NCBI GenBank assembly: GCA_002783145.1
Contig: PFEX01000168.1
Span: forward strand, 17,350-51,637
Length of the DNA stretch: 34,288 nucleotides
Direction of reading: 5' to 3'
From: Rhodobacteraceae bacterium CG17_big_fil_post_rev_8_21_14_2_50_65_11
GTDB lineage: Bacteria > Pseudomonadota > Alphaproteobacteria > Rhodobacterales > Rhodobacteraceae
In this document: piece by piece, positions 1 to 9,703 of the stretch
How the letters are laid out: each line of letters opens with the position of its first letter
Numbering within the stretch: the stretch's first letter is position 1
The notes under the pieces: generated by a model
What the model was told of the DNA's origin: nothing
What the model saw: the letters and a program-made list of their open reading frames with translations, nothing else
Database searches by the model: none
Program-made: the position numbers and the translations under genes

Positions 1-2
1 CG

Positions 3-638
3 CATTTCCTCCCCTATGACTGGGGATATTTCGCCTTCGTCCACGGCACCGATCTGGAAAATCCGCCGACCAGTTTCCGCGATCTGGCGGCCAGCGATCT
101 GCGCATCGTGATCCAGGATCCCCGCTCTTCCACCCCCGGCCTCGGCCTTCTGATGTGGGTGAAAGCCGCCTATGGCGACGAGGCCGGCGCGATCTGGGAA
201 GGGCTGGCCGACAACATCGTCACCGTCACGCCGGGTTGGTCGGAGGCCTACGGCCTGTACCTCGACGGCGAGGCCGACATGGTGCTGTCCTACACCACCT
301 CGCCGGCCTATCACCTGATCGCGGAGGACGATGACAGCCACACCGCCGCCGCCTTCGAGGAGGGCCATTACATGCAGGTGGAGGTTGCCGGGATCGTGAA
401 CGTTACGAACGAGATGGCGCTTGCCCGGCAGTTCATGGCCTTCATGCTGACACCTGCGTTTCAGCAGGCGATCCCGACCACCAACTGGATGTATCCCGCC
501 GCCTTGCCGGCCGGTGACCTGCCCGATGGATTCAACACGCTCGTGACGCCCGAAACCCCGCTGCTTCTGCCCGCCGAAGAGGCGCAGGCGCTGCGCGACG
601 AGGCCCTGGAAGAATGGCGCACCGCGCTCAGCCGCTAG
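3..638 (+). CDS. thiB: Thiamine ABC transporter substrate-binding protein (5' truncated by window edge)
   Basis: Frame is open from base 3 (HFLPYDWGYFAFVHGTDLENPPTSFRDL...), upstream of the listed ATG at 108; directly followed by overlapping ThiP/ThiQ-like permease and ATPase genes. Confidence 0.88.
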   Translation, partial: HFLPYDWGYFAFVHGTDLENPPTSFRDLAASDLRIVIQDPRSSTPGLGLLMWVKAAYGDEAGAIWEGLADNIVTVTPGWSEAYGLYLDGEADMVLSYTTSPAYHLIAEDDDSHTAAAFEEGHYMQVEVAGIVNVTNEMALARQFMAFMLTPAFQQAIPTTNWMYPAALPAGDLPDGFNTLVTPETPLLLPAEEAQALRDEALEEWRTALSR

Positions 639-2179
639 GCGCGGCGCATTGGGCGGGTGCGGCGGTTGCCGCGCTCGTCCTCGTCGCCATTCTCGGCCCG
701 CTTGGCGCGGTGCTGTGGCGGGCGGACGGCGTAGGCGCCCTCGGCCCTGCCGACCTTGCCGCCATCCGCTTCACCATCTGGCAGGCACTGCTTTCGGCGC
801 TGTTCAGCGTGGCCCTGGCCATTCCCGTCGCTCGCGCCCTGGCGCGGCGGCGGTTTCGCGGGCGGGCGGCGCTGATCGCGCTGATGGGGGCGCCCTTTAT
901 CCTGCCGGTGATCGTCGCCGTTCTGGGCCTTGTCGCGATCTTCGGGCGACAGGGTCTGCTGAACGCGGGACTCGCGGCCATCGGCATGCACGGCATTGAA
1001 ATCTATGGGCTGCACGGCGTCGTCCTGGCGCATGTCTTCTTCAACCTGCCGCTTGCGGTGCGGCTGATCATGCAAGGCTGGCTTGCCATCCCGGCAGAGC
1101 GGTTCCGGCTGGCCGCGACCCTTGGCTTCACCTCGCGCGACATCGTCCGCCACATGGAGCGCCCGATGTTGCGGCAGGTTCTGCCCGGCGCGTTCCTGGT
1201 GATCTTTCTTATCTGCACCACCTCTTTCGCGGTGGCGCTGATCCTTGGCGGCGGGCCGCGGTCCACCACCGTGGAACTCGCAATCTACCAGGCCTTTCGC
1301 TACGATTTCGATCTTGGCCGCGCGGCGCTGCTTGGCCTTGTGCAGGTGGCGATCTGCGTGGTGGCGGGCTTGTTGGTGCTGCGCGTGGCGCTGCCGGGCG
1401 GGATGGGAAGCGGGCTTGACCGCCCATTGCAGCGGTTCGATGCGCAGGGCGGCTGGCAACGCGCCGGCGATATGCTGGCCATCACGCTGGCCGCAGCCTT
1501 CCTGCTGTTACCGCTTGGCGCGGTCTTTCTGCGCGGCATCAATGGCGTTGCGGGGCTGCCGGTCAGCGTCTGGCAGGCGGCGGAACGCTCCGTCATCCTG
1601 TCGCTTGCCACCGCCGCCATCGCCGTCGCGCTAGCCCTGCCCATGGCTCTCCTGATCGCGCGGGGACGGGCGAAGGGCTTGCTGGAAACCATCGGGGCGC
1701 TGTCGATCGCGGTTTCGCCACTGGTGATCGGAACCGGGCTGTTCCTGATCCTGCGCCCGCATGTGGCGCCCGGCAACTCCGCGCTGCCGGTTACGGGGTT
1801 GGTAAATGCGCTCTCTGCCCTGCCCTTCCTGCTGCGCGCACTTGTGCCCGCGATCGAGGCGGCGGAGGCCGGATATGGCAGGCTTGCGCAATCGCTGGGG
1901 ATGAGCGCCGCACAGAGGATGCGCCATGTTCTGCTGCCGCGCATACGGCGACCGCTTGGTTTTGGCGCCGGGTTGGCGGCGGCGATGGCGATGGGCGATC
2001 TCGGGGTCATCACCCTCTTTGCCACGCCGCAATCGGGCACCCTGCCGCTGGAGATGTTTCGCCTGATGGGGTCTTATCGCACTGATGACGCAGAGGCCGC
2101 CGCGCTGGTGCTGCTGGTGCTGAGCCTGGCCCTGTTCTGGATCTTCGACCGCGGGGGGCGGGTAAATGCTGCGACTTGA
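614..2179 (+). CDS. thiP: Thiamine/thiamine pyrophosphate ABC transporter permease
   Basis: 521 aa, many TM segments, two binding-protein-dependent permease halves; overlaps thiB end and thiQ start. Confidence 0.88.
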   Translation: MAHRAQPLGAAHWAGAAVAALVLVAILGPLGAVLWRADGVGALGPADLAAIRFTIWQALLSALFSVALAIPVARALARRRFRGRAALIALMGAPFILPVIVAVLGLVAIFGRQGLLNAGLAAIGMHGIEIYGLHGVVLAHVFFNLPLAVRLIMQGWLAIPAERFRLAATLGFTSRDIVRHMERPMLRQVLPGAFLVIFLICTTSFAVALILGGGPRSTTVELAIYQAFRYDFDLGRAALLGLVQVAICVVAGLLVLRVALPGGMGSGLDRPLQRFDAQGGWQRAGDMLAITLAAAFLLLPLGAVFLRGINGVAGLPVSVWQAAERSVILSLATAAIAVALALPMALLIARGRAKGLLETIGALSIAVSPLVIGTGLFLILRPHVAPGNSALPVTGLVNALSALPFLLRALVPAIEAAEAGYGRLAQSLGMSAAQRMRHVLLPRIRRPLGFGAGLAAAMAMGDLGVITLFATPQSGTLPLEMFRLMGSYRTDDAEAAALVLLVLSLALFWIFDRGGRVNAAT

Positions 2180-2855
2180 GGATCTGCGCCTGACGCTGGG
2201 CGGTTTCACCCTGCGCGCCGACCTGTCGGTGGCCCTGGCCAAACGGTTGGCTGTTCTAGGGCCGTCCGGCGGCGGCAAGACGACGCTTCTGAACGTTATC
2301 TCGGGGTTCCTGCGCCCCGATGCAGGCCGGGTGATCATCGACGGGCAGGACGTGACCGACTGGCCGGTGCCGAACCGGCCGCTGTCGTTCCTGTTTCAGG
2401 AGGGCAACCTGTTTCCGCATCTCACCGCCTTCGACAACGTTGCGCTTGGCATTGCGCCAAGCCTGCGCCTGCGCGCGGCGGAGCGGGAGGCGGTAGTGCA
2501 GGCCCTTTCGCAGGTCGGGCTGTCAGGCTTCGGGGATCGGCGGCCCGGCGACCTTTCGGGCGGGCAACGCTCGCGCGTGGCAATCGCGCGGATGCTGCTG
2601 CGCCGCAAACCCCTTGCGCTGCTGGATGAACCCTTCGCTGCGCTCGACCCTGGCCTGCGCCGCGAGATGCTGGCCCTGCTGGGGGATCTTTGCAACGCAG
2701 AGGGTCTGACGCTGGTGATGGTCAGCCACGACCTGCGCGACGCCGAACGGCTTTGCACCGACCTGTGCCTGCTGGAGGACGGCGCGATCGCCCTGCACGG
2801 TCCGCTTGCGCCGATGCTGGCCGATCCGCCGGCTTCGCTGACGCCATGGCTGTAA
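2166..2855 (+). CDS. thiQ: Thiamine ABC transporter ATP-binding protein
   Basis: Walker A GPSGGGKTT, signature LSGGQRSRVAIAR, Walker B LALLDEPFAALD; operon context. Confidence 0.88.
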   Translation: MLRLEDLRLTLGGFTLRADLSVALAKRLAVLGPSGGGKTTLLNVISGFLRPDAGRVIIDGQDVTDWPVPNRPLSFLFQEGNLFPHLTAFDNVALGIAPSLRLRAAEREAVVQALSQVGLSGFGDRRPGDLSGGQRSRVAIARMLLRRKPLALLDEPFAALDPGLRREMLALLGDLCNAEGLTLVMVSHDLRDAERLCTDLCLLEDGAIALHGPLAPMLADPPASLTPWL

Positions 2856-2856
2856 C

Positions 2857-2883
2857 GAAAAACGCGCCCCGGAGGGCGCGTTC
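2857..2883 (-). terminator. Rho-independent terminator at end of the petABC operon (possibly bidirectional)
   Basis: Perfect 9-bp stem AACGCGCCC (2861-2869) / GGGCGCGTT (2874-2882), 4-nt loop; on the minus strand followed by a TTTTT run. Confidence 0.75.
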
Positions 2884-2907
2884 ATCACGTCGGTCGAGGC
2901 GACGGGA

Positions 2908-3702
2908 TCACTGTTCCTTCGCGGCCCGCCTCACCGGGGCCCAAAGCCGCTTGTTGGTGAGGTAGAGCAGCGTCGAGAGGATCACCAACAGGATCACGGC
3001 GGTAAAGCCCAGCCGCTTGCGATCCATCAGGTTCGGTTCCGCTGCCCACATCAGGTAGGCCGCCACATCCTCTGCCATCTGTTCCACGGTGGCCGGGGTG
3101 CCATCGTTGTACTCAACAGCATCCTCCCAAAGCGGCGGCGGCATCGAGATCAGTCCGCTCGGAAAAGCGGTATTTTCATAGAGGACCGCCCCGAACTGTT
3201 CCACCTCCTCGCCGGTATAGCCATGCAGGAGCGAGGCGATGTATTCCGGCCCGCCGATGCCGAAGACGAGGTTGTTCAGCGCCAGGCCGTAGGGGCCGTG
3301 AAAGCCGAGCCGCGCCTTGGCCATCATGCTGAGATCGGGCGCGCCGGCCGCGTCGTTGGCCGGGAAGGTGTCGCCCGGCGTCGCGGTGCGATAATCGCGC
3401 AGATCCGCGTCCCAGACCTCGATGAAGTTCTGGTCGATATAGGCGCGGACCTGATCCGGCGGGATGCCGGGGCCATCCGGGTCCGACAGCGAGCGGATCG
3501 GCACGTAGCGCATACCGTGGCAGGCGGAACAGACCTCGGTAAAAACCTGAAGGCCGCGTTGCAACTGGTTCTGGTCGAAGGTGCCGAACGGACCGTCGAA
3601 GGAGAAGCGGATATTCTCCACGTGGCCTTCGCCAGCCGCGAAAGCCGGCGCACCGGAAAGCGCAACGGCGGTCAGCGCGGTGAGTGCAAGTTTCCTGAAC
3701 AT
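2908..3702 (-). CDS. petC: Cytochrome c1 of the bc1 complex
   Basis: 264 aa, signal peptide, CSACH haem motif ([11 protein letters not shown]), C-terminal TM anchor. Confidence 0.95.
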   Translation of the reverse strand: MFRKLALTALTAVALSGAPAFAAGEGHVENIRFSFDGPFGTFDQNQLQRGLQVFTEVCSACHGMRYVPIRSLSDPDGPGIPPDQVRAYIDQNFIEVWDADLRDYRTATPGDTFPANDAAGAPDLSMMAKARLGFHGPYGLALNNLVFGIGGPEYIASLLHGYTGEEVEQFGAVLYENTAFPSGLISMPPPLWEDAVEYNDGTPATVEQMAEDVAAYLMWAAEPNLMDRKRLGFTAVILLVILSTLLYLTNKRLWAPVRRAAKEQ

Positions 3703-3721
3703 GCGATGCAGTCCTTTTCTT

Positions 3722-5065
3722 TTACTCGGCCGGGGTCGCGGCGGTATCGCCCTTGGACCCGGACTTGCCGTAATGCTCTTTGAAGTCTTCCTCGATCGTG
3801 GCCGGCTGCGGGATCGGCTTTTCGAAAATGCCCAGAAGCGGCAGGATCACGAGGAAATAGGCGAACCAGTAGGCCGACCCGATCAGCGAGATGGTGGAAT
3901 AGGGCGGTTCCGCCGGGCGCGCCCCGGCCCACATAAGCACCATGAAATCGACCGCCAACAGCCAGAACCACCACTTGAACAGCGGACGGTAGCGACCGGA
4001 CCGGACCGACGACGTGTCAAGCCACGGGACAAGGGCCATCACGGCAATCGCCCCGAACATAGCGATCACACCGAAGAACTTGGCGTCAACGATCCCTCCG
4101 GTGATCCAGCTGGCGAACATCACCACCCAGACATCGGAGGTGAAGGCGCGCAGGATCGCGTAGAAGGGCAGGAAATACCATTCCGGCACGATGTGCGCGG
4201 GCGTCGCCAGCGGGTTGGCCTCGATGTAGTTGTCGGGGTGACCAAGGTAGTTGGGCATGAATCCGACGACAGCGAAGAACCCGACCAGCACAACGGCGAG
4301 GGCGAAGAAGTCCTTGATCACGAAATAGGGCCAGAACGGCAGCGTGTCAGAATCGGCCTCCTTGCGGGAGGTGCGCCGCACCTCGACCCCGGTTGGGTTG
4401 TTGTTACCGGTCGTATGGAAGGCCCAGATGTGCACGATCACCAGCCCCGTGATGATGAAGGGCAGCAGGAAATGCAGCGACAGGAACCGGTTGAGCGTGG
4501 CATTCCCCACCGCCGGGCCGCCCAGAAGCCAGGTCTGAATGGCATCGCCGACGAACGGGATCGCGCCGAAGAGGCCGGTGATCACCGTCGCCCCCCAGAA
4601 CGACATCTGCCCCCAGGGAAGAACGTAGCCCATGAAGGCGGTGCCCATCATCATCAGGTAGATCAGCATGCCGATGATCCATGTCACCTCGCGCGGGGCC
4701 TTGTAGGACCCGTAGTAGAGGCCGCGGAAGATGTGGAGGTAAACCGCGATGAAAAACAGCGAGGCGCCGTTCATGTGAATGTAGCGGATCGCCCAGCCAC
4801 CGTTCACGTTGCGCATGATGTGTTCGATGGAGGCGAAGGCCAGATCCACATGCGGGGTATAGTGCATCGCCAGAATGATTCCGGTGACGATCTGCAACAC
4901 CAGACAGAAGGCCAGCACGATGCCCCATATCCACATCCAGTTCAGGTTCCTGGGGGTTGGGATCGTCAGAGTGTCATGCATCAAAGAGACGATGGGCAGG
5001 CGGCGGTGAAGCCATTTCGCGCCGCTCGATTTCGGCTCGTAATGGTCGTGGGGAATACCGGACAT
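3722..5065 (-). CDS. petB: Cytochrome b of the bc1 complex
   Basis: [32 protein letters not shown]..., [14 protein letters not shown] motif; start chosen at 5065, downstream of the petA stop; 447 aa. Confidence 0.95.
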   Translation of the reverse strand: MSGIPHDHYEPKSSGAKWLHRRLPIVSLMHDTLTIPTPRNLNWMWIWGIVLAFCLVLQIVTGIILAMHYTPHVDLAFASIEHIMRNVNGGWAIRYIHMNGASLFFIAVYLHIFRGLYYGSYKAPREVTWIIGMLIYLMMMGTAFMGYVLPWGQMSFWGATVITGLFGAIPFVGDAIQTWLLGGPAVGNATLNRFLSLHFLLPFIITGLVIVHIWAFHTTGNNNPTGVEVRRTSRKEADSDTLPFWPYFVIKDFFALAVVLVGFFAVVGFMPNYLGHPDNYIEANPLATPAHIVPEWYFLPFYAILRAFTSDVWVVMFASWITGGIVDAKFFGVIAMFGAIAVMALVPWLDTSSVRSGRYRPLFKWWFWLLAVDFMVLMWAGARPAEPPYSTISLIGSAYWFAYFLVILPLLGIFEKPIPQPATIEEDFKEHYGKSGSKGDTAATPAE

Positions 5066-5076
5066 ATCTCGCTCCC

Positions 5077-5676
5077 TTAACCCAGAAGAATGGTGGTTTC
5101 GTCGACGAACTCCGCGACGGGAACCGGCAGGTTCTCGGGCGCGGGGCCGCGGCGGATACGGCCCGCGGTGTCGTAATGGGATCCGTGGCAAGGGCAGAAC
5201 CAGCCACCAAAGGCACCGGCACCATCGCCAAGCGGAACGCAGCCAAGGTGGGTGCAGACCCCCCACATCAACAGCCATTCGCCGGTATTCTCGCCCGCGA
5301 AATCGACCATCGTGCGGTTTTCGTCCGTGGCCGGCGCCGCATCACCCACGTTTGCATTGCGGGCGTTGTCATCGACCAGATCGGACAGGTCCACCGCCCG
5401 CCCGGCCTCGATCTCGTCGGCGGTGCGGCGACGGATGAAGATGGGCTTGCCGAGGAACAGCACGGTCAATTGCGTGCCCGGTTCCAGCGTCGTGACATCG
5501 ACCCGCATGGTCGAGGCGGCCTGAACGTCAGCCGATGGGTTCATCTGGTTGACCAGAGGCCAGACGGCAGCACCGGTTGCCACTGCACCTACGCCACCCG
5601 TGGCATAGTACAGAAAGTCGCGGCGGGTGCTGGGATGATCTTCTGCGTGTGACACCGAAAGCGTCTCCCTCATCAA
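5077..5676 (-). CDS. petA: Ubiquinol-cytochrome c reductase Rieske iron-sulfur subunit
   Basis: Tat-type N-terminus ([17 protein letters not shown]), Rieske motifs CTHLGC and CPCHGSHYD. Confidence 0.95.
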   Translation of the reverse strand: MMRETLSVSHAEDHPSTRRDFLYYATGGVGAVATGAAVWPLVNQMNPSADVQAASTMRVDVTTLEPGTQLTVLFLGKPIFIRRRTADEIEAGRAVDLSDLVDDNARNANVGDAAPATDENRTMVDFAGENTGEWLLMWGVCTHLGCVPLGDGAGAFGGWFCPCHGSHYDTAGRIRRGPAPENLPVPVAEFVDETTILLG

Positions 5677-5867
5677 CGGCCCGAATGGTGGGGCCTAATT
5701 CTGGCGAGGCCGCAGTCTTTTAATGCAGCCATTGATCGGCCTTCTACCGTTGCAGGGGCCTCGCCGTCCAGCAGACAATCGCACACAGGGCGTTCGAATT
5801 GTCGCATTTGTGAACATAGGGCGCTGCTGAACGATGCCAGCAGGTAAAAACGCCGCGCCTTGCAGTG

Positions 5868-6293
5868 TCAGTCAAGCGGGCGCGTCATGGCGCGGTGCCC
5901 GATCCCCGCGTCAAGAAATTCCGGCCCGTGCGCGCGAAATCCCAGCGTTTCGTAAAAGCCGATGGCGTGAATCTGCGAATCGAGCGCCGCTTGTCGAAAC
6001 CCAGCCTGCCGCGCATGTTCCAGCACCACCGACATGATCCGCGCGCCAAGACCTGTGCCGCGCTGCGCGGGCATCACCGCAACCCGCTGCACCTTGGCCG
6101 ATTCGCCCATCGGCAGCAGCCGCGCACAGCCCGCCGGGGCATTGGCGTCACCGGCAAGGAAATGGGTGCAAACCTTATCCAGCCGATCCCATTCCTCTTC
6201 CGGCGGCACGCCCTGTTCGCGCATGAACACCGCTGCACGCACGGCAAAACAGGCGGCACGGTCTTCCGGCGTCAACGCCAGGGCGATCTTCAT
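5868..6293 (-). CDS. GNAT family N-acetyltransferase
   Basis: 141 aa, AVMPAQRGTGLGARIMSVVLEHAR acetyl-CoA-binding motif, FYETLGFRAHG. Confidence 0.85.
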   Translation of the reverse strand: MKIALALTPEDRAACFAVRAAVFMREQGVPPEEEWDRLDKVCTHFLAGDANAPAGCARLLPMGESAKVQRVAVMPAQRGTGLGARIMSVVLEHARQAGFRQAALDSQIHAIGFYETLGFRAHGPEFLDAGIGHRAMTRPLD

Positions 6294-6895
6294 GCCGGGG
6301 GCATCGTCGCGCGCATCGCATCACGTTCCGCAAAGCGCGCCGACCAAGCGGTCAGCGCATCGCGCCCGGCGCGCCAGTCCTTGTCGGGGTGACGGAAATC
6401 GAGATAGCCAAGCGCGCAGCCGACCGCGATCTGTCCCATGTCGAGCGGCCCATGCAGGTGGCTCATCCAACGGGCATCGAGCGCGTCGAGCGCCCGCGTA
6501 ACCTTGGCCCACTGCGCATCGAGCCACGGCTGGTAGCGCATCTCCTCGGGCCTGACGCGGGCCTCGTAGACCATCAGCACGGCGGCCTCCATGATCCCCT
6601 CGGCCGTCGCCTCCAGCGTCAGCGTGTCCCACAGCCGCGCCTCGGGGTAGAACCCCGCCCGGGCGCGCGCATCGAGGAATCGGCAGATCACCCGGCTGTC
6701 ATACAGCGTCGGGCCATCGTCGCGGATCAGCGCCGGGATCTTGCCCACCGGGTTGGCGGCGGCCACTTCCGGCGCGGTGGCGACGGGGGTGGTGGCCACC
6801 TCCTGCATCGCGATGTCGTCCTGGCCGGTTTCCATGAGCAGCACCCGCACCTTGCGCACGAAGGGCGAGGCGAGCGCGCCAAGCAGCGTCATCAT
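6290..6895 (-). CDS. Glutathione S-transferase family protein
   Basis: N-terminal thioredoxin-like SPFVRKVRVLLMETG...NPVGKIPALI...LYDSRVICRFLD; ATGA overlap with the downstream GNAT gene. Confidence 0.85.
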   Translation of the reverse strand: MMTLLGALASPFVRKVRVLLMETGQDDIAMQEVATTPVATAPEVAAANPVGKIPALIRDDGPTLYDSRVICRFLDARARAGFYPEARLWDTLTLEATAEGIMEAAVLMVYEARVRPEEMRYQPWLDAQWAKVTRALDALDARWMSHLHGPLDMGQIAVGCALGYLDFRHPDKDWRAGRDALTAWSARFAERDAMRATMPPA

Positions 6896-7173
6896 GGCCG
6901 GTGCCTCAGCTTGAGCCGCGCAAGCAGCGTGGCGTCCAGCTCCAGCCCGCGCGCAGCGGGACCGGGGCGGAAAAGCCGCCGCCAGCGGAGCCCGGCATTC
7001 ACCTGCCCGGCCTCGCTGTGCAGCGTGGCACCTTCCGGCGTGGCGTCCATGATATCCTCAAGCCGCTCGTCGCGGCGGCCGCGCGCGGTGCCGCGCGCAA
7101 GCGCATAGCCGACAAGGGCGACACCGGCATATCTCACGGCGATCCCGGCCAGCGGGGGTATGGCAATGGGCAT
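6892..7173 (-). CDS. Small conserved-looking hypothetical protein, one predicted hydrophobic segment
   Basis: 93 aa ORF, ATGA-type overlap with the GST gene, collinear with the operon; no recognised domain. Confidence 0.6.
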   Translation of the reverse strand: MPIAIPPLAGIAVRYAGVALVGYALARGTARGRRDERLEDIMDATPEGATLHSEAGQVNAGLRWRRLFRPGPAARGLELDATLLARLKLRHRP

Positions 7174-7221
7174 CTGTCACGTCCTCCTGCCCCCCAAGGT
7201 AGGGGCACCGGGGCGCGCTGT

Positions 7222-7848
7222 CTATTCCCCGTCGCCCACGCCCAGCATCAGCGCCGACAAAAGCGCGGTCTCCTGCCCGATTTCTGCGCCCTTCAGGTGA
7301 GCCGCCGCCGCGATACGCGCCTCTGGCGGCTTGTTCTGGGCCAGCTTCCATGTTCCGTCGACCTCGGCAATGTCGAACCGGAAGGGCCGGATCATCCGCA
7401 TCAGCCGGGCCTGCACATCCGCAGGCGTCTTCCCGAGCGTCCAGGGGGGTTTCGGCAGCAGCCGGTCCTCGAACGCCTCGGTCAGCGTTTCGAGCGAGGC
7501 GCGCAGGTCATCCTCCGGCAGCGGATGCAGAGTGCCGCGCAGGTGAACGGCGACGTAGTTCCATGTCGGCACCTGCCCCGGATCACCATACCAGTCGGGC
7601 GAGACATAGCCATCGGGTCCGGACACCGCAATCACGCCGGGCAACGGTCCGGTCGCGGCGCGCGCAATCGGGTTGGACCGCACGAGGTGAAGATCGGCAA
7701 AGCCCGCGTCACCGGAAAGGGCAAAGGGAACATGCGCGATCAATGGTGCCCGGTCGCCGTTCACACTGAGTGTGCCAAAGCCCCGCTCGCGCGCAAAGCC
7801 GAGATTGCGCACGGCACTTTCCTGCCGGAAAACGGGGTTGGGATGCAT
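7222..7848 (-). CDS. FMN-binding negative transcriptional regulator, PaiB family
   Basis: MHPNPVFRQESAVRNLGFARERGFGTLSVNGDRAPLIAHVPF...HLVRSNPIARA; good RBS (AAGGAGAACCCG) before ATG at 7848; the longer ORF start (8079) runs antisense through the riboswitch. Confidence 0.85.
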   Translation of the reverse strand: MHPNPVFRQESAVRNLGFARERGFGTLSVNGDRAPLIAHVPFALSGDAGFADLHLVRSNPIARAATGPLPGVIAVSGPDGYVSPDWYGDPGQVPTWNYVAVHLRGTLHPLPEDDLRASLETLTEAFEDRLLPKPPWTLGKTPADVQARLMRMIRPFRFDIAEVDGTWKLAQNKPPEARIAAAAHLKGAEIGQETALLSALMLGVGDGE

Positions 7849-7919
7849 CGGGTTCTCCTTGGCCATGATCGGTCGTTTGTGCAGGTTGCGCAGACCGGCG
7901 GCATTTGCAACAAGCACCC

Positions 7920-8065
7920 CGTTCTCAGGGCGGGGCGAAATTCCCCACCGGCGGTATGCGGGGCATTGCCCCCGCGAGCCCGCGAGCGCCCTTGCCACGG
8001 CAAGGGGTCCAGCAGACCCGGTGAGAGGCCGGGGCCGACGGTCACAGTCCGGATGGAAGAGAACG
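7920..8065 (+). promoter_or_regulatory. FMN riboswitch (RFN element)
   Basis: Conserved RFN blocks AGGGCGGGGCGAAATTCCCCACCGGCGGT, GCGAGCCCGCGAGCG, CAGCAGACCCGGTGAGAGGCCGGGGCCGACGGTCACAGTCCGGATGGAAGAGAAC; P1 helix CGTTCTC (7920-7926) / GAGAACG (8059-8065). Confidence 0.95.
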
Positions 8066-8148
8066 AGCAGCGGGCGCACCTTCCAGGGCGCGGCCCCTGC
8101 CCGTGATCGCCTTGGGTGACGTGTCAGTTATCGAAAGGAGATCGCAAG

Positions 8149-8595
8149 ATGACACACACCCGATACGCGTTCGTGAAAGCCAACTGGCATTCCGAGATCG
8201 TGGACCAGGCCCTTGCGGGCTTCACCGAAATCATCCCCGCCAGCGAGGTGGACGTGTTCGACGTGCCCGGCGCCTTCGAGATGCCGCTTCTGGCGCGCGA
8301 CCTTGCCGCTACGGGCCGCTACGGCGCCATCGCCTGCGCTGCGCTGGTGGTCGATGGCGGCATCTACCGGCACGATTTCGTCGCACAGGCCGTGGTCGAC
8401 GGGCTGATGCGGGCCGGGATGGACACCGGGGTGCCGGTGCTGTCGGTGTCGCTGACCCCCCACCAGTTCCAGGAGACGGATCACCACAGGGCAATATTCA
8501 GCGAGCATTTCGTGCAGAAGGGCCGCGAAGCCGCCGAGGCCGCGCGCGGTATCCTGCGCACCCGCGCGACGCTGGCCGGCGACGCGGCGGCCTGA
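8149..8595 (+). CDS. ribH2: 6,7-dimethyl-8-ribityllumazine synthase, type II
   Basis: 148 aa; DVPGAFEMPLLARDLAATGRYGAIACAALVVDGGIYRHDFVAQAVVDGLM and VLSVSLTPHQFQETDHHRAIFSEHFVQKG resemble Brucella-type RibH2; RBS AAAGGAG; preceded by an FMN riboswitch. Confidence 0.92.
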   Translation: MTHTRYAFVKANWHSEIVDQALAGFTEIIPASEVDVFDVPGAFEMPLLARDLAATGRYGAIACAALVVDGGIYRHDFVAQAVVDGLMRAGMDTGVPVLSVSLTPHQFQETDHHRAIFSEHFVQKGREAAEAARGILRTRATLAGDAAA

Positions 8596-8625
8596 CCGCG
8601 ACACCGAGGGCCGTGGCCGCATTTC

Positions 8626-9654
8626 TCACAGCGCAAGCGCCACGGCCACGGCACCGACATAGACGAGGATCAACAGGCTGCTCTCGACCCCGATCCGCGC
8701 CGGGCCGCGCCTTTGGCGGTAGACCAGCCCGGCCAGCAGGATACCGGTCATGATCAGCCCGATCGCGAACCAGTAGACATCGCGCGGGCCGATCGCGTGG
8801 TAGATCGACCCGTCGCGGTAGGCGACATCGGAAAACACGATGAACAGCGTGTCGAAGGTGTTGCCGCCGATGATCCCGCCAACGGCCAGTTGCAAGGCGC
8901 CCCGGCGCACCGCGGCAAGGGTGGTGACCAGTTCCGGCATAGACGTGATCACTGCCGTGACCAGCGCCCCGACAAGGCTCGCCTCCAGCCCGAAACGCAC
9001 GATCAGAACGGTGCCCACGCGGCTGATCACCCAGCCGCACAGCCCCAGCACGACGACAAGGACGACGAACAGCAGGGCAGGGCGCAGGGCAGAGGTGCCG
9101 GGCGCGTTCGCAGGGTCGGGAACATCGCGCCGCGTGTCCGATGTCAGCGTGGGTTTCCACATCGGCCGGGCGTGCATTCTGGATGATAGCCGGGTGCCGA
9201 ACGCATAGGTGACGAACAGGATCAGCGACACCGGGTGCACCCCGAGATAGGCCACATCCGGCCCCGAGATCGCGGCCAGCGGCAGGCTGAGCAGGATGAC
9301 CAGCATGATCGCCTGGAACAGGTTGGTGGCCTCGGCCGCGGTATGTTCGAGATTGGCCCTGCGGTAGAGGATATCGGCAAACGCCAGGAACAGCGTCTGC
9401 ACCGCAATCCCGCCCACCCCGTTGGAGATCGCGAAACTGGCGTCCCCGTCCAGGGCCGCCGCCACCGACACCACGCTGCCGGCAACAGAGGTGGCCCCGC
9501 CCAGCAGGATGCCCCCGGTCACCGCCTCGCCCATGCCGGTGCGATCGGCGATCACGTCGGCAAGCCGGATCGCCCTGATCGCGGCCAGCGTGAGGATCGC
9601 CGCGCTCAGCGCGAACACCCCGATCAGGGGCGCGAGGGCAAGCTCGTCGATCAC
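8626..9654 (-). CDS. Sodium/calcium exchanger family (CaCA) antiporter
   Basis: Multi-TM with two alpha-repeat-like segments (GGATSVAGSVVSVAAALDGDASFAISNGVGGIAVQTL; VTAVITSMPELVTTLAAVRRGALQLAVGGIIGGNTFDTLF); GTG start proposed at 9654; extension to 9753 would overlap dapD. Confidence 0.8.
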   Translation of the reverse strand: MIDELALAPLIGVFALSAAILTLAAIRAIRLADVIADRTGMGEAVTGGILLGGATSVAGSVVSVAAALDGDASFAISNGVGGIAVQTLFLAFADILYRRANLEHTAAEATNLFQAIMLVILLSLPLAAISGPDVAYLGVHPVSLILFVTYAFGTRLSSRMHARPMWKPTLTSDTRRDVPDPANAPGTSALRPALLFVVLVVVLGLCGWVISRVGTVLIVRFGLEASLVGALVTAVITSMPELVTTLAAVRRGALQLAVGGIIGGNTFDTLFIVFSDVAYRDGSIYHAIGPRDVYWFAIGLIMTGILLAGLVYRQRRGPARIGVESSLLILVYVGAVAVALAL

Positions 9655-9703
9655 CGCCCCCTGCCCCGGCGGGTCGGGCGTATTCCCCGGCCCAGGCTGC
9701 GCA

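Noticed and set aside
3581-5080. Long plus-strand ORF (499 aa) antisense to petB/petC
   Set aside because: Composition-driven shadow ORF in GC-rich DNA; the opposite strand has unmistakable cytochrome b and c1.
7849-8079. N-terminal extension of the PaiB-like ORF to 8079
   Set aside because: It would read antisense through the RFN aptamer; a good RBS and family-typical N-terminus sit at 7848.
6901-8106. 401-aa plus-strand ORF over the hypothetical/paiB/riboswitch region
   Set aside because: Antisense to a PaiB-family gene and runs through the riboswitch; low-complexity Arg/Gly/Pro-rich translation with no domain.
8603-8648. Possible terminator GCCGTGGC...GCCACGGC at the ribH2/antiporter junction
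   Set aside because: Long loop, no U-tract and overlaps the antiporter coding end; not strong enough to call.
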